Part shown: piece after piece, positions 59,601 through 64,000 of the stretch | Layout of the letters: each line of letters starts with the position of its first letter | Numbering within the stretch: position 1 is the first letter of the stretch | Source of the DNA: Distichodus sexfasciatus | Lineage: Eukaryota > Chordata > Actinopteri > Characiformes > Distichodontidae | Direction: 5' to 3' | Assembly (NCBI GenBank): GCA_032718565.1 | Contig: JAVGVS010000299.1 | Coordinates: forward strand, 1-64,000 | Length of the DNA: 64,000 nt | Made by a program: the position numbers and the translations under genes | Notes under the pieces: generated by a model | What the model was told of the DNA's origin: nothing | Seen by the model: only the letters and a program-made list of their open reading frames with translations | Database searches by the model: none

Positions 59601-61569
59601 CCACATAACACGGCCCTACTGTACACAGATTTACTTAAACAGCCCTAAAGCAGAAATTTGCCCCGTTTATGCTGATCCTCACTACTATAGTTTTGTTAGA
59701 AATGTTGAGAAATCTTTGTTATATATCATAAGTGAATACACAACATTTTATGAGCACATGCGATGCTGTCATTAAGGATTATCTATGCTTTTAATGACAA
59801 ACGTGTGGGTGCCCCACTTATACTGACAATTGTTTACAACACAATTCCTGGAACCATACCTGTTTCGGGTCTCGTGAGATCCATCTGGGATTGATGGCAC
59901 CGATGGAAAGGCTGGGAGCCATATGGCTCAGGACCTTAGCAAAGAACACCTACAGACAAACAGAGAGACAGACATTCTATATCAGTCACAGCGTAAAAAA
60001 AGACTTGAAATCAGTGCTATTCAATTAGATCCCATCTGGCCTTCTTTCTAACTCATTATATGCCTCATTATGCTCCAACAATTTGGTTGGTGCCAAAGAA
60101 TAATGAGATTTGATTTTATGGCAGGAACTGAACAACTTCAGCACAAAACGTCTCCAGAGAAGCAGACTATTAACTTTTAACCAAAAAAAAAGAATCTGGA
60201 CTATTCCTTACCTCGGCAAATGTCATTTCCATATTTATTCATTATACACAGGTAGTCTTTATAAACAAGAGTTTGTTTTATCGACATTAAATAGTGTATT
60301 TTATCACTGATGAAGTAATCAACTCAACTTGAAATGGCTGGACTTGGGACTGCTTCCTTTGTGTGCCAAATGTCAATGTCATGCTATTCAAATATGCAAG
60401 TCCACCTTTCTGACTGGCATCAGAGAGTAGTCCTTAAATCTGTCTTAAATCATGTATTTTGATCTATAATGAGTATGTGCAGTCCTTGATTACAAAGTAC
60501 AACTGTTCAATGTATACACTCAGTGGTAAAAGTGCACAATACACAGTCCAAACCTATACTTCACAACGGAAGGGAAGAGACCTCACAAGGGTTGGTGTGG
60601 GCTAAAAAAAATAGACTTGTACTGCACAGCACCTCTAAATGCCGCTCTGTGGGTTGAAAGTACAAATTTAATGCTGTATAATTTGGTGGGAGAAATTCAA
60701 TTTTGGGTCCGGATGCTAACTGTGACGCAAATGTGATAACTTGCCATTTCCGACGGGAGAAAAATGTGCCTGTTTGATGACTATATTACTCTCCAAACTG
60801 TAAAAATAGATCAAACTGCTTCAAATATACAGTACATATTATAGACATATGTGTGTGAAGCATGGTTAAGGTAACAGTGTGTAGGGGTGGGCAATGGCAA
60901 GGACCTCACGATACGATACGTATCATATGTATATGATTATATCACAATATATTGAGATATTATACATATGGTGATATATTGCGATATTCTACAGTTCACT
61001 GAAAATGTAAAAACAGAGCCGAAATGCAAGTTGCTGTGTACGATCTGGGTGGTCTTAATAAATCACATTACATTAATAATTCAGCCAAAACAACATAACT
61101 CAGAACTGAATGTTAACTTTATTGTCTTTGCATTTTAACACACTGAACTAGTGGACACCAAAAAACGTTAAGATAAAGTGTATAAAACTGAAAATAAGAA
61201 ATTAAAGTGCCAGGCAGTTATCTGTGGCTGCTTGTGGTGCATGGTTCCCCCCTCGGAAATATCGATTTTTGGAGGTAGAAATCGATATAGTATATCATGA
61301 AAGGAAATATTGGGATATATTGATGTATAATTTGTTTTTTTGCACAGGCCTAACAGTGTGCAGGCTGTGATTTGATTGACAGCTTTTTTAACAGCACCCA
61401 CAGCAGCAACAGAGATTGACCTGAATTGTCCTGTTTGTGTTTGAGGAGGTTTTCTCACCTTAACCGGTGTGGCTGACTCGGGGTTCATTTGGACCAGAGG
61501 GGAGATCAGAATCACACCAGCAAACTCCTGCGGCCTTTCACATGTTATTAGAATGGAGATGGCACCACC
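56616..61569 (-). CDS. mgll: Monoacylglycerol lipase, 3' part (Mgll)
   Basis: Four coding exons: 61459-61569, 59860-59949, 57962-58177 and 56616-56765, all phase 0, giving the last 188 residues of a protein usually about 300 long. The first starts GGAISILITCERPQEFAG, so the nucleophile of GxSxG (the GHSM part) is on an exon beyond the right edge. ISPLVQMNPESAT follows. LLLHGTADKLCD carries the catalytic Asp and the nearby Cys known as an inhibitor-sensitive residue of human MGLL. DGAYHALHHELPE carries the catalytic His. The tail after WVLERLPSP is Ser/Gln/Pro-rich. The enzyme hydrolyses 2-arachidonoylglycerol and other monoacylglycerols at membranes, completing lipolysis and ending endocannabinoid signalling. 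A SINE and a hAT element sit in its introns. Confidence 0.94.
57333..57530 (-). mobile_element. tRNA-derived SINE
   Basis: The core ACATTTACAGCATTCAGCAG, CTCTTATCCAGAGCAAATTC and CAATTTAGGGTTAAGAGTCT, with a worn head at the right end. It lies in the mgll intron between the last two exons. Confidence 0.65.
58178..59859. other. mgll: mgll intron without recognised elements
   Basis: A 1.7-kb AT-rich intron. I see no repeat family or additional exon. Confidence 0.5.
60882..61352. mobile_element. Non-autonomous hAT-like element (471 bp)
   Basis: The left end TAGGGGTGGGCAA and the right end TTGCACAGGCCTA are imperfect inverted repeats. The flanks ACAGTGTG at 60874-60881 and 61353-61360 are identical 8-bp duplications. 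The interior is rich in ATATCG/CGATAT motifs. It ends 106 bases from the mgll exon at 61459. Confidence 0.85.
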
Positions 61570-61967
61570 CTGCAGAAAACACACAGACACACACACTTGT
61601 TTTATATATATTTATACACACACAGCATAATGTCTTACATGTGCAACGTCCAGCAGAACACCTAATTCTTATTATTATTTTGCTTTTTGGAGAATGCTTT
61701 TCTTGGGAAAAAAATTACTTCCTGCAGGCTTTTTATTGCTCACAGATGTAAGAACATCTTACAGACTTTTGATCCCCTAATGGCAGGCATACATTATACA
61801 CACATGTGATTTACACACACACTGCCACACACGTGTCTTGCTATCTTCATGAGGTATTTCTGATAGCTCTCATAATTACCAGATGGAAATAATACTAAAG
61901 CTACACCCCACTCAAAACTTAACAAGAAGCATATTAATTGACTTTTAGCTCCTGAAGCTGTAACTTG

Positions 61968-62180
61968 GCAGCGTAACGTTTAGGGAGTTGGTCCTGTGAT
62001 CAGAATGTTGCCGGTTAAATTCCGGTAAAGTAACCACTGAGGTACTAATGAGCTCCTCAGGCGCTTGTCATGTTTGTGTATGAGGAGCGATCCATGTCTC
62101 CTTCACGGATAGGTCAAATGCAGAGTCACATTTCGTTGGGGTGTGTTCACAGTGACAAATAATCACTCACTCACTTGCAA
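61968..62180 (+). mobile_element. tRNA-derived SINE
   Basis: Same family as 33080-33325: GTAACCACTGAGGTACTAAT, GGTCAAATGCAG, CACATTTCGTTGGGGTG and AATAATCACTCACTCACTT in order. Confidence 0.75.
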
Positions 62181-62364
62181 TAAAAGCATTCTTTCTTATG
62201 AGGACCGGTACCCACGTGCACAAACGTGCGCACGTCACAAAATGTTGTAAGTCTTAAGGTTTCTATTCAAAACCCGAAAGTGCAATAGAATGACTTGTCT
62301 GCTTAATTTGAGTAATTTGTTGTATGTTGTTTCTCGCTACTGGCATTTTTTAAAATTAAAACTG

Positions 62365-62640
62365 CCACTTGAGTGTATGTGAGTGATTCTTTGTCACTGT
62401 AAACACATCACAGCACAGCACACAGTGCACCACAAAAAATGTGACCTCTAAATTTGACCCATCTGTGAAGGAGCAGTGGGCAGCTATTTTTGAAAGCATC
62501 TGGGGAGCAGAGCTTGGGGACGGCGGCTTGCTCACGAACATCTCAGTGACACATTTGCCTGTCGGAACTCAAACCGTCGACCATTCATTCACGAGGCCGC
62601 TACACTCCGTAACCATTGCACTACTAACTGATGTGCTGGC
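62365..62640 (-). mobile_element. tRNA-derived SINE, opposite orientation
   Basis: Minus-strand copy of the same family: AAATTTGACCCATCTGTGAA, CAGTGGGCAGC, GGGGAGCAGAGC and CTCAGTGAC, then a head with GACGGTTTGAGTTCC as B box. Confidence 0.75.
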
Positions 62641-62649
62641 TTTCTTCTT

Positions 62650-63769
62650 TGAATCTTCGCAATGTTATTGCCATGGTTAAAGGCACACGGACTCCTCTCG
62701 TGATCAATAAAGATCCTTTTAATCGTACAAGGCATAATAAGGTCACAAATAACTAAAAATGTGCCACACATACGCATACACACTGGGCCTCACTGACCCA
62801 TTTTTTAAAATAGTATAACATTAAATGAGAATATACAGCTGTGCAATTGAAGAAAATTTAAGCTAATATTTTGCACAAACATGCAGGCAATAAAAATGCG
62901 TAACAGTGCTCTTCACCAGGAGTAGAATCTGTTCTTGCCTTGAAACAAATCTTAAATAAGAAAACACTGGCAAATGTCAGAATCTTTGTGAAACTGCGTT
63001 TTAAAAACTAGTTTCGTCTCAAGGATGGTTGATGAATAAGGACCTTTGAGATGCTCAAGAAGAAAACCTAGGTATGTTGTGGCTCTTTGCATCTTCAGAT
63101 TAGTGAGCTGATAAACAAGCCCCAAAGGAAATGAAATAGAGTGTAGCGTGAGTAGGACCAAAGATTCGCCACTGTTCACCTCACTATGGACGGCCATTTT
63201 GTTCTCACCCAGTTCAATCAGGCTTTATTAGCACTTTGAATATTCATGAAGACGGTCTGAGACTCAAAAGAGGTGGGAGGGGGACAGAAAACTCTTCCCA
63301 CCACTTCTAAATGACTCACTTCTTGAAAGGACTACTTAGAAAACACACAGGCACACACACACACACACATTCAGACCAGTGTGGCAGATCCTTTTAATTA
63401 TAACTCTTACCTCACTCATTCTATGTCATGGGAAATAGTTCTAACACACACATCCTCTTCTGTGACATCCAATTATAGGGCTTATCATTCTGATGTCTGT
63501 GTGAAATCTATGTTTACTCATATAGTTCCTCTGGGCTCCCCAAGGTGGGGGACAGGATTCGGTGGTAATGCAGCCAAACACACACACCCAAACCTACATC
63601 TTGAAACACACTCCGTACTTTAATGTGTGCAGAACACACAAACACAACCACAGACAAGCACAAGAACTGTTGACGATGTAGCACATATCTAACCCGAGAA
63701 GAGGTGGCTTAGGAATAGAGCATACACTCTCTCTGCTTTTTTCTCACACTTTCTTACACACACACACAC
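62650..63769. other. mgll: mgll intron, right part
   Basis: AT-rich intron with CA microsatellites (63352-63370). No exon recognised; the upstream mgll exons must lie beyond 64000. Confidence 0.5.
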
Positions 63770-63985
63770 ACACAGTCTATGTATTACAGTCTTTGTGAGG
63801 TCCTTCCATAGCCTCCCATAATGACTAAAGTACATACTTTTACACCTACACCTAATCCTAACCTTAACCTCAGTAACCAAAAGCACATCTTTTACCTCTT
63901 TTAGTTTCTCAAATAAAACAAGCACATTTTCTATAAAGTCATTTTTCCTCATGGGGACCTCTCAAATGTCCCCACAAAGCCCAAA
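63770..63985. repeat. Dispersed fish repeat, second copy
   Basis: CTTTGTGAGGTCC, then CCTAATCCTAACCTTAACCT, then CATGGGGACCTCTCAAATGT and CCCCACAAAG. Same layout as 48808-49010. Confidence 0.5.
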
Positions 63986-64000
63986 AAAACAGATAAAAGT

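Overview
This is a vertebrate nuclear window, almost certainly from a ray-finned (teleost) fish. The genes are split into many short exons with GT-AG introns. The non-coding DNA is rich in fish-type repeats: tRNA-derived SINEs, hAT-type elements with 8-bp target-site duplications, a Tc1/mariner fragment, an L2/CR1-type LINE tail and many GT/CA/GA microsatellites. I assign no species. Seven protein-coding genes are supported; six match recognisable families throughout, and lsmem2 rests on weaker evidence. Exon coordinates were read by hand from splice sites, phase continuity and remembered family alignments; no database was searched.

Layout from left to right: ifrd2 (minus, 1430-10391), amt (minus, 11996-16472), lsmem2 (plus, about 18649-20770), hyal3 (minus, 21393-23517), naa80 (minus, 24414-25260 plus a missing upstream start), prkar2a (minus, 31088-49522) and the 3' part of mgll (minus, 56616-61569, continuing past the right edge). 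In human, IFRD2, LSMEM2, HYAL3, NAA80, AMT and PRKAR2A all lie in 3p21.31, so the first 50 kb is a compact version of an old syntenic block. MGLL is at 3q21 in human and sits here next to prkar2a.

The genes are not one pathway. Ifrd2 is a ribosome-associated regulator, Amt is the T-protein of the mitochondrial glycine cleavage system, Lsmem2 is a small single-pass membrane protein, Hyal3 is a hyaluronidase-family glycosidase, Naa80 acetylates the N-terminus of actin, Prkar2a is the RII-alpha regulatory subunit of protein kinase A, and Mgll is monoacylglycerol lipase. Two pairs have informative geometry. lsmem2 and hyal3 converge tail to tail. naa80 lies just upstream of hyal3 on the same strand, the arrangement that gives overlapping transcripts in mammals.

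CpG-rich probable promoters lie at about 10.4-10.9 kb (ifrd2), 16.47-16.64 kb (amt) and 50.2-51.1 kb (prkar2a). An unassigned promoter-like stretch lies near 28.3-28.5 kb. The long gene-poor parts (25.3-30.6 kb, the 13.7-kb first intron of prkar2a, 51-56 kb, and the mgll introns) hold mainly repeats. The most notable non-gene structure is a set of hAT-type elements with readable target-site duplications (one nested in another, one with an internal hairpin), a diverged direct duplication upstream of prkar2a, and an inverted SINE pair in mgll. I found no convincing previously undescribed system; the findings are leads of modest size.
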